NCBI RefSeq assembly: GCF_020905415.1
Contig: NZ_JAJJMP010000001.1
Span: 1,313,501-1,377,500 of the forward strand
Length of the DNA stretch: 64,000 nt
Source: Myroides oncorhynchi
GTDB taxonomy: Bacteria; Bacteroidota; Bacteroidia; Flavobacteriales; Flavobacteriaceae
Direction of reading: 5' to 3'
Of the stretch, positions 37,186-45,678 are shown piece by piece. The translations under genes and the position numbers were made by a program. The stretch's first letter is position 1; each line of letters opens with the position of its first letter. Below the pieces are notes generated by a model. That model did not search any database, was not told the origin of the DNA, and saw only the letters and a list, made by a program, of their open reading frames with translations.

Positions 37186-37977
37186 CTAAAATTTGTATGA
37201 TAACTTAGCCGCTTCGGTAATCTTATTTCCGTTAATTTTTTTATAAAATGCACTGTTGTTATCACCTAAGGGAGGTAGAGTCAACCCATGTTTATTCGCT
37301 TCTTGATTGTAATAATCAAATCTATTCTTATACTTTGGAGACACTATATTATAGATAGTATTACCTGTAAAACCTTGTTCTATGATAGCACTAGAAAACG
37401 CAATGATATCATCTAGATGAATCATGTTGATAGGTAGTTCAGGGTTGTCTAATAATTCTTTTCTGACGATATAATCAACAGGCTTTCTGTCCTCACTGAA
37501 CAAACCGCCTAATCGCAAAATACAAGTATTTATATTTGCTTCATTTAGTAAGACATCTTCTGCTTCTCTGATTTGGATCGCTGTAGACTCATTGGAAAAA
37601 ATATTGTTTTCTTCTATTATTTCTTCTTTTTGTGGAGCATAAACAGACACAGAACTCATCATGATAACATTCTTTATGTTGTGTTTATGTATGTATGGAA
37701 TAAGCTTTTTAAAGTTGTCAGAGTAAGTTGGATGTACTTCTCCTCTTATAGGAGGAATGGTGATTATCAATAGATCTGCATTACCAATAAAAGGGTCTAG
37801 AAATTGAATGTTATCCTCATATAGGTTAATGTGATAAGGTTTGATAAGGTGTTCCTCTAGTATATTCATTTTTGCAAGAGTAGTAGTGGATCCTTTGACT
37901 TGATATCCTTTTTTTATTAGATTTTCAGCTAATGGTGTACCTAACCACCCGCTGCCTAGTATGCTTATATGTTTCAT
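37186..37977 (-). CDS. atypical SDR / NAD(P)-binding epimerase-like protein
   Basis: 263 residues with the Rossmann motif ISILGSGWLGTPLAENL at the N-terminus and the extended-SDR segment MMSSVSVYA, but the usual YxxxK active site is not evident, as in YeeZ-like atypical SDRs. The start MKHISILGSG is chosen because it begins the Rossmann strand; an upstream in-frame ATG at 38130 would add 51 residues unlike the family and overlap the divergent gene. Cytoplasmic. Substrate unknown. It is divergent from the NPP gene with a 97-base gap. Confidence 0.82.
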   Translation of the reverse strand: MKHISILGSGWLGTPLAENLIKKGYQVKGSTTTLAKMNILEEHLIKPYHINLYEDNIQFLDPFIGNADLLIITIPPIRGEVHPTYSDNFKKLIPYIHKHNIKNVIMMSSVSVYAPQKEEIIEENNIFSNESTAIQIREAEDVLLNEANINTCILRLGGLFSEDRKPVDYIVRKELLDNPELPINMIHLDDIIAFSSAIIEQGFTGNTIYNIVSPKYKNRFDYYNQEANKHGLTLPPLGDNNSAFYKKINGNKITEAAKLSYKF

Positions 37978-38074
37978 ATTTAGAGAAGTAAATTTTAAAA
38001 TAGTTATAAAAATAATCAATTCCTTTGTAAGGATAAATTTATCTACGGATATTTGGTCAACAAAAACAAACAAC

Positions 38075-39346
38075 ATGAAGAAATTACTATTTCCCCTATT
38101 AACTATAGGATTGTGTCTAACAATGCCCAATATGTTGATTGCTCAAGATATACAGAAGCAATTAGTGATTGAGAATAGAGTTAATGACACTAAACAGTTT
38201 GATAAGCCCTATGTTATCTTGATTTCAATAGATGGTTTTAGATATGACTATATCGAGAAATATGGAACCAAGTTTTTAGAGAAGCTTGGAAGAGAAGGTG
38301 TGAGAGCTGAATCTATGCAGCCTTCTTATCCTTCTGTAACTTTTCCTAATCACTATACTATAGCTACAGGATTGTATCCTTCACACCATGGGTTAGTTGG
38401 TAATAATATATATGACCCAAAGATTGAAGAGAGATATTCATTAAGGAACTACAAGGCTGTGCATGATCCAGCATGGTATGGTGGTACTCCTTTATGGGTA
38501 TTAGCAGAACAACAAGGAATGTTGAGTGCATGTTATTATTGGCCAGGATCAGAAGCCCCTATTAAGGGAACTTTACCATCGTATTATTATGCTTACTCTG
38601 AGAAGTTTGATATGGATGGACGTATTAATGAAGTGGTGAATTGGTTGACATTACCAGAAGAAAAGAGACCACACTTTATTACATTCTATTTACCAGAAGT
38701 TGACCATGCAGGACATAGTTTTGGACCTGATGCTAAGGAAACAGAGGAGGCAGTACATTATGCTGACCAATCAATAGAGAAGTTAGTGTCGGCTGTAGAT
38801 AAGTTGAATTTACCTGTTAATTATGTAATTGTTTCAGATCATGGAATGCTTACTTTAGATCAAAATACACTATTGAGTTTTCCATTAAAGCTAAAAGGAG
38901 ATGAGATGAAGTTGGCTAGTAACGGAACTTATATCAGTGCATTCATTAATGATAAAAAAGAGATAAATAAATACTATAAGAAGATCAAGAAGGCGAGCAA
39001 TCCTAAATATATGAAAGTATATAAGACAGAGGACTTACCTAAAGAGTTTAATTTTAGTAAAGAGCACGATCGATTTGGAAGAATTGGTGATATCGTTGTG
39101 ACTGCTGAAGCTCCATACTATTTTACTAACAGAAAATTAGCAGGGAGTCACGGTTTTGATCCAAATTCGGTTAAGGAGATGCATGCTATATTTTTAGCTA
39201 AGGGTCCACAGTTCCAGTCAGGAAAAACAATAGGTACATTTGAGAATATAGATGTATATCCTGTTATAGCTAAGATATTAGGTTTAGAGATTACAGAAGA
39301 AATAGATGGTACAGATAAAGTAGCAAAAGAAGTATTAGTGAAATAG
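38075..39346 (+). CDS. secreted nucleotide pyrophosphatase/phosphodiesterase (NPP family)
   Basis: 423 residues with a signal peptide (LLFPLLTIGLCLTMPNMLIAQ). The alkaline-phosphatase-superfamily metal site is visible: Asp53 in ISIDGFRYD, nucleophile Thr89 in YPSVTFPNHYTIATG, then EVDHAGHSFGPD, VSDHGM and GSHGFDPN supplying the remaining Asp/His ligands. Family enzymes split nucleotide pyrophosphates and phosphodiesters, releasing NMP outside the cytoplasm. I start at ATG 38075, before the signal peptide; the frame is open to 37961 but that part overlaps the divergent gene. A strong terminator follows. It fits the organic-phosphorus theme of the window. Confidence 0.91.
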   Translation: MKKLLFPLLTIGLCLTMPNMLIAQDIQKQLVIENRVNDTKQFDKPYVILISIDGFRYDYIEKYGTKFLEKLGREGVRAESMQPSYPSVTFPNHYTIATGLYPSHHGLVGNNIYDPKIEERYSLRNYKAVHDPAWYGGTPLWVLAEQQGMLSACYYWPGSEAPIKGTLPSYYYAYSEKFDMDGRINEVVNWLTLPEEKRPHFITFYLPEVDHAGHSFGPDAKETEEAVHYADQSIEKLVSAVDKLNLPVNYVIVSDHGMLTLDQNTLLSFPLKLKGDEMKLASNGTYISAFINDKKEINKYYKKIKKASNPKYMKVYKTEDLPKEFNFSKEHDRFGRIGDIVVTAEAPYYFTNRKLAGSHGFDPNSVKEMHAIFLAKGPQFQSGKTIGTFENIDVYPVIAKILGLEITEEIDGTDKVAKEVLVK

Positions 39347-39368
39347 ATTTCATTGACTATATAGAAAT

Positions 39369-39405
39369 AAAAAGGCTTGTAGAGTATATCTACAAGCCTT
39401 TTTAT
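39369..39405 (+). terminator. rho-independent terminator after the NPP gene
   Basis: AAAAAGGCTTGTAGA (39369-39383) pairs perfectly with TCTACAAGCCTTTTT (39389-39403) around a 5-base loop. Confidence 0.95.
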
Positions 39406-39410
39406 TTGTG

Positions 39411-39572
39411 TTTTAACTCAGATTCCGCGATAGACATATAAACAAAGTAATTATACAAAATAGGTCTGAATTAGTGAGTAAAGCATACTATAGTATGGTT
39501 TAAGAACTAATGAAAGAGATATGAAGTAGAATTACTTTGTAGTATTTGGCTAATGCGGAATCTGGGTTTAAG
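39411..39572. repeat. dispersed palindromic element, copy B
   Basis: About 162 bases. The ends are inverted copies (CAGATTCCGC near 39419; GCGGAATCTG near 39555), and the two arms pair along their whole length with about three quarters matching, meeting at the perfect palindrome CATACTATAGTATG (39484-39497). Reverse-complement blocks match copies A and C. It lies between convergent genes. Confidence 0.88.
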
Positions 39573-39580
39573 ATACTAAC

Positions 39581-40384
39581 TTAGAATTGGTATCCGAACC
39601 CTAGGTTTAAGTATATATTGTGCATAGAGAATGAGATAGCGTCAAAATCACTATTTAATACTCCATTAAATCCGTATGTTAACTCTCCTAATAAGAAGAA
39701 ATTGTTGTTTAGCTTCCATTCAGCTCCTACTTGTGTACCCCATTGGAATTTGCGTACTTCTTTAGAGAAGTCATAAGGAGCACTACTGTCGTCCTCAAAT
39801 GTTAGTTTAGGCCCGTTAGGAGTATTTTGTCTTAAATACCCATTCGTAACATATCCATCAAATGTTTTGTCAATTAAAGCTGAGAAATATAAACCTCCGT
39901 AGATATTCCAATTGTCATTGATTTTGTAAACAACATTAACAGGAACAGTTAGATAAGTGTTTTTTACTTTAGTTTTAACATCTCCAGTGAAGTAACCTCT
40001 TACTTTAGAATTATCCTGTATAATCTCAGTTAAATATTCTTTTACATTTGCTTTGGTTGTCATTCCTTTTCCTTCAAAACGCAGACCTAAGCGAACTCCC
40101 CATTGTTTATCATCAGTTAACCATTTTGTAGCATTGGCTTCTAAGCCTAATTGTAATCCTGGGTTATAACTATTGATTTTTCTTATCTCTTTAGGCAATC
40201 CTAAAGGAGCAGAACCTCCAATACTGAAATGAGCTCTTACTTGGTAATCCATATTTTGTGTAAAAAACTCTTTGAACTCATTTGTTTCTTGTGTTGTTTC
40301 TATTGTATTTGTCTGTTTTTCTTGAGCATTTGTTGTTATAATTGCACCTATAGATAATACAATACTATATATGATTTTTTTCAT
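39581..40384 (-). CDS. outer-membrane beta-barrel protein, paralogue 1
   Basis: 267 residues with a signal peptide (IIYSIVLSIGAIITTNAQ) and a C-terminal strand ending in Phe (YLNLGFGYQF). The body alternates beta strands and loops, fitting an 8-10-strand barrel of the OMP_b-brl/PorT-like type. It is closely related to the product at 41862-42644: both share FFT(Q/K)DNM-like starts, IREINSYNP/IRKINSYNP, GYFTG(D/N)VKT and DFDAISF. It is the second gene of a pair with the PCMD lipoprotein directly upstream (32-base gap). The role is unknown; coupling to the lipoprotein is inferred from the repeated pairing. Confidence 0.82.
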   Translation of the reverse strand: MKKIIYSIVLSIGAIITTNAQEKQTNTIETTQETNEFKEFFTQNMDYQVRAHFSIGGSAPLGLPKEIRKINSYNPGLQLGLEANATKWLTDDKQWGVRLGLRFEGKGMTTKANVKEYLTEIIQDNSKVRGYFTGDVKTKVKNTYLTVPVNVVYKINDNWNIYGGLYFSALIDKTFDGYVTNGYLRQNTPNGPKLTFEDDSSAPYDFSKEVRKFQWGTQVGAEWKLNNNFFLLGELTYGFNGVLNSDFDAISFSMHNIYLNLGFGYQF

Positions 40385-40416
40385 TGTATGTTTAATTTTA
40401 GTTTAGAGAATGCTTA

Positions 40417-41556
40417 TTATTTGTCATAGTTAAGTTTCACCTCATCAATGTAAAGTGCACTTCCTACAGCTCCATTAAACCTATCTCCCTCAACGCTTGA
40501 TGAAAATACGATTGTTATCATATAGTTGTTTTCTGGATCAAAAGTTTTGCCTGGTAATACTATAAATGGTATTTCGAAGCTTGTCCAATCATTTGCTTCT
40601 AATCTTTGTTTATCACTTAATCGTGCCATAGCTACCATTCTTGGATCTTGGAAACTGTGGTTTCCACCTAAATACTCTTTGCTAGAATCACTGCCTTTTT
40701 CAAAGATAATAGCATAAGCATCCCATCCGTCTTTAGTATAGTTGGATCCATCTGTACTATTAACTTTAAAATTATCACCTGCCTTATATTTATAATATCC
40801 AGTTAGAGATAACGGCATATTAAGTTTTTGTCCATAAGGGATACCAAATTTAGTGGAATTTATTGGAGGGAAAGTAAAATCAAATACTCCTAAATATAGG
40901 TTTCCTGCTGCAAGAGGAGTCTTCATTAACTCTCCTAATCCACCAGTACTTCGAGTCACCATTTTTACCCCTTTTCCTTGGTAACCATTAGTGATAGAAA
41001 AAGTAGGATAAACTTCAGGTGATAGCTCTTGACCATCCTCTAGTAATGTTTCTGCTAACATATTGTAACCTAGGTTCCCACTTGCCCAATCGTATTTTTC
41101 TTCTCCTGTAGGCAATTTTTCATAGAATTCGTGATAGATTCCTTCTGGTCCATCTGTAATTTCAGTCTTTACATTTTCAAAGCTGTACGCACTGATAAAA
41201 GTATTATTGATAAAACTAACATTATAAACTTTCTTAAAAAGACCATCACTTGATGTAATAGTATATTTTACAGCACCATTAGAGAAATCTTGAGTAGTTC
41301 CGTTAGCTGGTTCTATTGTCGCTCCTTCTGTTAATTGAAAAGTTGGTGCAAATGTTCTTTTCTTGATATCTGAATGTAAAAGGAAGAACACTTTGTTATT
41401 TGTTATAGTTGGAGTCATAGATAGATATTCTTTAGCTCCTTCTATAGTCGCCTCTGTAATATCTGTTTCTCTACCGATCGCCTCATCTTTGATACAAGAC
41501 GAGAAGGTTATCCCTATCATTGTCAGTAGGGTGAAAAATAAGTAATTTATTTTCAT
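40417..41556 (-). CDS. PCMD-domain lipoprotein, paralogue 1
   Basis: 379 residues. Lipobox ITFSSC gives lipidated Cys21. Residues 30-120 form an immunoglobulin-like beta domain (EPANGTTQDFSNGAVKYTI), and residues 125-379 the putative carbohydrate metabolism domain (PCMD, PF13201) with SAYSFENV at its start, GNLYLGVFDF, the SLTGYYKYKAGD strand and ALYIDEVKLNY at its end. PCMD is a beta jelly-roll, probably carbohydrate binding, of unproven function. Likely at the cell surface. Paralogue of 42646-43740. A -7 box and a leader hairpin lie upstream. Confidence 0.84.
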   Translation of the reverse strand: MKINYLFFTLLTMIGITFSSCIKDEAIGRETDITEATIEGAKEYLSMTPTITNNKVFFLLHSDIKKRTFAPTFQLTEGATIEPANGTTQDFSNGAVKYTITSSDGLFKKVYNVSFINNTFISAYSFENVKTEITDGPEGIYHEFYEKLPTGEEKYDWASGNLGYNMLAETLLEDGQELSPEVYPTFSITNGYQGKGVKMVTRSTGGLGELMKTPLAAGNLYLGVFDFTFPPINSTKFGIPYGQKLNMPLSLTGYYKYKAGDNFKVNSTDGSNYTKDGWDAYAIIFEKGSDSSKEYLGGNHSFQDPRMVAMARLSDKQRLEANDWTSFEIPFIVLPGKTFDPENNYMITIVFSSSVEGDRFNGAVGSALYIDEVKLNYDK

Positions 41557-41600
41557 GGAGTTTCGTGTTTTGTTATTTATGTTTAGGTTTAAACTTAATA

Positions 41601-41641
41601 TTGACTTAACATATAAGTCAATAAAGTAATCTACAAAGGTA
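41601..41641 (-). promoter_or_regulatory. promoter -7 box and leader hairpin of PCMD-OMP pair 1
   Basis: Minus-strand TACCTTTG (complement of 41634-41641) is a perfect -7 box. TTGACTTA (41601-41608) and TAAGTCAA (41614-41621) form an 8-bp hairpin with a 5-base loop that would lie at the 5' end of the transcript, about 45 bases before the start codon. Confidence 0.55.
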
Positions 41642-41802
41642 CTGATTATACTCTAAATGGGCGTTTCCTTATAGAAGCGTTAAGATTGTGACAGTACCGT
41701 AAACAGCAGGTTGTATAATCAACCTTTTTTGTTTTTTAGAACTGATTTTCTTGCTCATTTGAATAAAAACAGGCGTACACTTTGCTGTTATGTTAAATGG
41801 CA

Positions 41803-41838
41803 TTGAAATAAAAAAGGGCAATCAATCCGATTGCCCTT
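41803..41838 (-). terminator. terminator of PCMD-OMP pair 2
   Basis: AAGGGCAATC (41814-41823) pairs with GATTGCCCTT (41829-41838) around a 5-base loop; on the minus strand a T-run follows. It lies 23 bases after the barrel gene. The remaining 41642-41802 spacer shows nothing I can name. Confidence 0.9.
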
Positions 41839-41861
41839 GTGAGTTTAGTATATATTTAACG

Positions 41862-42644
41862 TTAGAAGGTATATCCAAAGCCTATGTTAGCGTAGATATT
41901 ATACATTTTAAAAGAGATTGCATCAAAGTTATTTTTAAATACCCCATTCAACCCCCAGTTAAGATCTGTGAATAACCGAAAGTGTGTATTTAGTTTATAT
42001 TCTCCTCCTAACTGTATTCCATACTGAAATCTGTTTAAGTCGTTGGAAAAATCATAATCTCCTTTTGAATCTCCTTCAAATTCGACAGGAGTTCCTATTG
42101 GTGTTCCTTCCCTTAATATTCCATCATATACATATCCAGTAAAATCTTTATCAATTAAACCCGAAAAATATAAACCACCATAAGTATTCCAATTACTTGA
42201 GATATTATAGATGGCTAATATAGGAAACGTAATATATGAATTTTTCATAGTTGTTTTTACATTTCCAGTGAAGTATCCTTTTGTTTGTTTACCGTCTCCT
42301 CCATCTATCTGTGTATAGTAATTTTTTACACGTGCATCAGTTTTCATTCCCCTTCCTTCCATGCGTAATCCAGTTCGGACTCCCCACTTATGTTCATCTG
42401 TAAACCATTTAGTTACATTTAGTTCTAATCCTAGTTGTAGCGTAGGGTTATAGCTATTTATTTCTCGTATTTGTGCAGGCATTCCTAATGGAGTAGCACC
42501 ACCAATGCTAAACTGACCTCTCAATTGATATTCCATATTATCCTTAAAGAATGTTTTAAATCCTATGGAATCATTTTCTTGGGCTACTAGGCTTACACTT
42601 ATCAGTATAGCAATGCAAGATATATATCTATTTAGGTTACTCAT
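41862..42644 (-). CDS. outer-membrane beta-barrel protein, paralogue 2
   Basis: About 260 residues, paralogue of the product at 39581-40384 with the same barrel pattern and C-terminal Phe (NIGFGYTF). The signal peptide is YISCIAILISVSLVAQ. I use the ATG at 42644, which directly follows the stop of the lipoprotein gene; an in-frame ATG at 42668 adds eight residues and would overlap it. The tight spacing implies coupled translation with the PCMD lipoprotein. Function unknown. A terminator follows. Confidence 0.8.
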   Translation of the reverse strand: MSNLNRYISCIAILISVSLVAQENDSIGFKTFFKDNMEYQLRGQFSIGGATPLGMPAQIREINSYNPTLQLGLELNVTKWFTDEHKWGVRTGLRMEGRGMKTDARVKNYYTQIDGGDGKQTKGYFTGNVKTTMKNSYITFPILAIYNISSNWNTYGGLYFSGLIDKDFTGYVYDGILREGTPIGTPVEFEGDSKGDYDFSNDLNRFQYGIQLGGEYKLNTHFRLFTDLNWGLNGVFKNNFDAISFKMYNIYANIGFGYTF

Positions 42645-42645
42645 C

Positions 42646-43740
42646 TTAGTTTTTATTATCTTGTTCATATACTAATTCTATTTCATCAACTAATAACGTA
42701 CTACCTACTGCTCCTTTAAAATCTGCTCCGTCTATACTAGAGGTCATTACAATGGCTAAGACATAATCTTTCGTCTTATCATAGGTTTTACCAGGGAGTA
42801 ATTTAAAAGGTACATTGAACTCTGTCCACAGTGTAGTTTCTTTTCTGTCTTTTTCATCTATACGCGCTATTGCAATATTTCTAGGATCTTTAAAGTTGTG
42901 ATCTCCATACTGGAAATTATCCTTTTTTCGGGACTCAAATAGGATAGCATAGATATCAAATGAATCTTTTGCTCCGACAACCTCATTATAGTTTTTGTCA
43001 GTTACCACTTTACCTGCCTCGTATTTAAAGACACCACGTAGACTTGTTGGTAGTTCACCAGTGTATGGGAGCCCGAAACGAGTAGACTTTAATGTGTTTA
43101 ACATATTTAGCTTGAACTGACCTAAGAATAAGTTTCCTGCAGCAATGGGGTTCCCCGTAGCCGCGGCAAAATCTGCTGTATATACTGTTTGCATCTTGAC
43201 AGCTAATCCTCCTCTTCTCCCAGGAGTTATTGTTGTAGGATAGCCTTCTGGAGGAGTTTTACCTGCTACAGTTGCGTATCCTTGATTACCACTGTCCCAA
43301 TCATATATTTTGTCCCCATTCGAGCCTATTTCAAAGAATTTGTAGTATCTGTTCTTATCTACTAATTCGGCGTTGTTGAATGTATATAATGTACTAAGCT
43401 CATCACTAGTGAAACTTACAGTATACGTTTTTTTCCATCTGTGATCTTGAGCTGTTATCACTACTTCTTTACTATTTGTAAAGTTTTGCGTTGTACCATT
43501 TGGAGGATCCATTGTAGCATTAGGCGAAATGATGAAAAAGGGAGTTTGCTTCTCTAGATCTACATTTGCTTTAACTCTAAATTCGATTGAAGTATTTGTG
43601 ATTATTGGATCAGTCTTTAGGAACTCACTTGGTATGTAAGCTTCTAATATATCTGCATTAGTGTCTAGTTCTTCATCTTTTATACATGAAGTCGCTAATA
43701 AGTGAATCAGCAGTAAACAAGATTGAATGTATTGTTTCAT
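42646..43740 (-). CDS. PCMD-domain lipoprotein, paralogue 2
   Basis: 364 residues. Lipobox LLATSC gives lipidated Cys19. As in its paralogue at 40417-41556, an Ig-like beta domain (DPPNGTTQNFTNSKEVVIT) precedes the PCMD jelly-roll, which contains AAGNLFLGQFKL, DPRNIAIARIDEKD and LLVDEIELVYE. The paralogues clearly align but differ throughout, so the duplication is not recent. A carbohydrate-related surface role is inferred from the domain name only. A region of 43741-43940 upstream holds the promoter, not clearly defined. Confidence 0.84.
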   Translation of the reverse strand: MKQYIQSCLLLIHLLATSCIKDEELDTNADILEAYIPSEFLKTDPIITNTSIEFRVKANVDLEKQTPFFIISPNATMDPPNGTTQNFTNSKEVVITAQDHRWKKTYTVSFTSDELSTLYTFNNAELVDKNRYYKFFEIGSNGDKIYDWDSGNQGYATVAGKTPPEGYPTTITPGRRGGLAVKMQTVYTADFAAATGNPIAAGNLFLGQFKLNMLNTLKSTRFGLPYTGELPTSLRGVFKYEAGKVVTDKNYNEVVGAKDSFDIYAILFESRKKDNFQYGDHNFKDPRNIAIARIDEKDRKETTLWTEFNVPFKLLPGKTYDKTKDYVLAIVMTSSIDGADFKGAVGSTLLVDEIELVYEQDNKN

Positions 43741-43940
43741 ATAAGTTTTTTAAAAAAAGGTCTGTACAATATCCTTGCCACAAGTATTTTAAGTATTCAT
43801 CTGATAATTGTAAAACAAACATTATTTAGAAATAAGAATAGTTTGGATTATTGTATTGGCACGTGTTAAAAGTATAAATATTGTTTCAATATTTTTTATA
43901 TGGATACGCTGAATTTTGTATTTTACGGCAGATATTCATT

Positions 43941-43973
43941 ATAAAAAAAGTGAGCATCCATATGGATGCTCAC
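43941..43973 (-). terminator. terminator of the GNAT-nitrilase gene
   Basis: GTGAGCATCC (43950-43959) pairs with GGATGCTCAC (43964-43973) around ATAT; on the minus strand seven T follow. It lies 17 bases after the stop codon. Confidence 0.94.
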
Positions 43974-43990
43974 TACTTATATGATTTAGA

Positions 43991-45517
43991 TTATTTTAGT
44001 GCTCTTGTTTGATATAGATCAGTACGTCTGTCTTTTTTGATTCGCACACTACCATGCTCATGTAACTCTTTAAGTAAGTCAACATCAACATCTACTATAA
44101 GTGTCATCTCTGTATTAGGTGTAGCTTCTGCTTTTACTCCATTTGTAGGGAAAGCAAAGTCAGAAGGAGTCAATACAGCGGCTTGAGCAAACTGTATGTC
44201 CATGTTATTTACTTTAGGTAAGTTACCTACACATCCTGCTATAGCTACATAACACTCATTTTCGATGGCTCTAGCGGCAGCACAGTTTCTTACACGTGTA
44301 TATCCATTTTGGGTATCTGTCAAAAACGGAACGAATAGAATATCCATTCCTTGATCTGCTAGTAATCTAGAAAGTTCCGGAAACTCTACATCATAGCATA
44401 TCATGATACCTATTTTACCACAATCTGTATCGAAGGTCTGAATTTTAGAACCTCCTTTCATTCCCCAGTAGTGAACTTCATTTGGCGTGATATGTATTTT
44501 AGAATACATTTCGTAAGTACCATCTCGTTTACATAAAAAACCAACGTTATAGAGTGTTCCATCTACCATGTAAGGCATGCTACCTGTAATGATATTTATA
44601 TTATAAGAAATTGCAAATTCTTGAAACTTTTTGCGAATAGAGTCTGTGTACCTTGCCAACTCACGAATAGCATCAGCTTCTGATAAGTGATTATAGTCTG
44701 CCATCAGAGGAGCGGTAAACAACTCGGGAAACATAGCGAAATCACTTTCATAGTCTGATACTGCATTAATAAAGAATTCGGCTTGGTCAAAAAATTCTTG
44801 CAAATCGTTAAGTGGTCTCATTTGCCACTGTATAAGACCTAATCTTATAACGCTTTTTTTAGCATTGATTAACTGTACGTCTTTTTCATAATATATGTTG
44901 TTCCATTCTAGAAGAACAGCATATTCTTTAGAACTAGTATCTCCTTCTAGATAATGACGCATTAAACGCACCATGTGAAAGTCATTTGCCATTTGGAATG
45001 ACATCACAGGGTCGTGAATTTCTTTCATCCTAACCTTGTCTAGATATTGCTTAGGAGTTAGTTCATCAGCATATTTTGAATACTTAGGAATACGTCCAGC
45101 GAATACTATTGATTTTAGGTTTAGTTGTTCACACATTTCTTTACGTGCATCATATAGCCTTCTTCCTAATCGCAGTCCTCTATATTTAGGATGGATAAAA
45201 ACGTCTATACCATACAGTACATTTCCTTCTGGATTATGTGTGCTAAAAGTAGAGTAACCAGTAATTTGTTCATAAGTATGGGCACCCATCGCTTGTTTTT
45301 CATCGATGATAAGTGATAAGGCTGATCCCACTACTACACCGTCTACGAGTACTACTAATTGCCCCTCAGGAAACACTTCTAATAATTGTTCTATTTCTTC
45401 CTTATTCCAGTACTGATCTTCTAATTCTTGATAAGATTCGAGCATTGATTTCTTTAACTCTAAATAGTCATCAATCAATAGGTTTCTTAATTCTACTTTA
45501 TTAATAGTAGCTTCCAT
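43991..45517 (-). CDS. GNAT acetyltransferase fused to a nitrilase-superfamily hydrolase
   Basis: 508 residues with two enzymes in one chain. Residues 5-200 form a GNAT domain with the acetyl-CoA loop KYRGLRLGRRLYDAR (111-125). Residues 223-508 form a carbon-nitrogen hydrolase with the full catalytic triad: Glu265 in MFPELF, Lys340 in SKIHITP and Cys374 in MICYDVEFPE. The fusion is known in many bacteria but its substrate is not; sequential acylation and amide hydrolysis of an amine compound is plausible. Cytoplasmic, monocistronic, with its own terminator. Confidence 0.92.
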   Translation of the reverse strand: MEATINKVELRNLLIDDYLELKKSMLESYQELEDQYWNKEEIEQLLEVFPEGQLVVLVDGVVVGSALSLIIDEKQAMGAHTYEQITGYSTFSTHNPEGNVLYGIDVFIHPKYRGLRLGRRLYDARKEMCEQLNLKSIVFAGRIPKYSKYADELTPKQYLDKVRMKEIHDPVMSFQMANDFHMVRLMRHYLEGDTSSKEYAVLLEWNNIYYEKDVQLINAKKSVIRLGLIQWQMRPLNDLQEFFDQAEFFINAVSDYESDFAMFPELFTAPLMADYNHLSEADAIRELARYTDSIRKKFQEFAISYNINIITGSMPYMVDGTLYNVGFLCKRDGTYEMYSKIHITPNEVHYWGMKGGSKIQTFDTDCGKIGIMICYDVEFPELSRLLADQGMDILFVPFLTDTQNGYTRVRNCAAARAIENECYVAIAGCVGNLPKVNNMDIQFAQAAVLTPSDFAFPTNGVKAEATPNTEMTLIVDVDVDLLKELHEHGSVRIKKDRRTDLYQTRALK

Positions 45518-45678
45518 AATGAGTTTTTTGTTTGCAATTTACGAATAAAAGAAAACAAAGTAAATCGAAATCTTGGTTTAATATTCAAATAAATGTTAAA
45601 ATATGGAGTTGTTTTTGATGTTGTGTTTAGGGAATAGATTTATCTGTAACAATTTATTAACTATTAAAAACAAGACTT

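Noticed and set aside
37961..38130. Overlapping long starts of the SDR-like and NPP genes
   Set aside because: Both extensions overlap each other on opposite strands and precede a Rossmann strand or signal peptide that must be N-terminal.
41790..41975. 61-codon plus-strand frame across the pair 2 terminator
   Set aside because: It runs through a terminator and the antisense of a barrel gene; no protein-like features.
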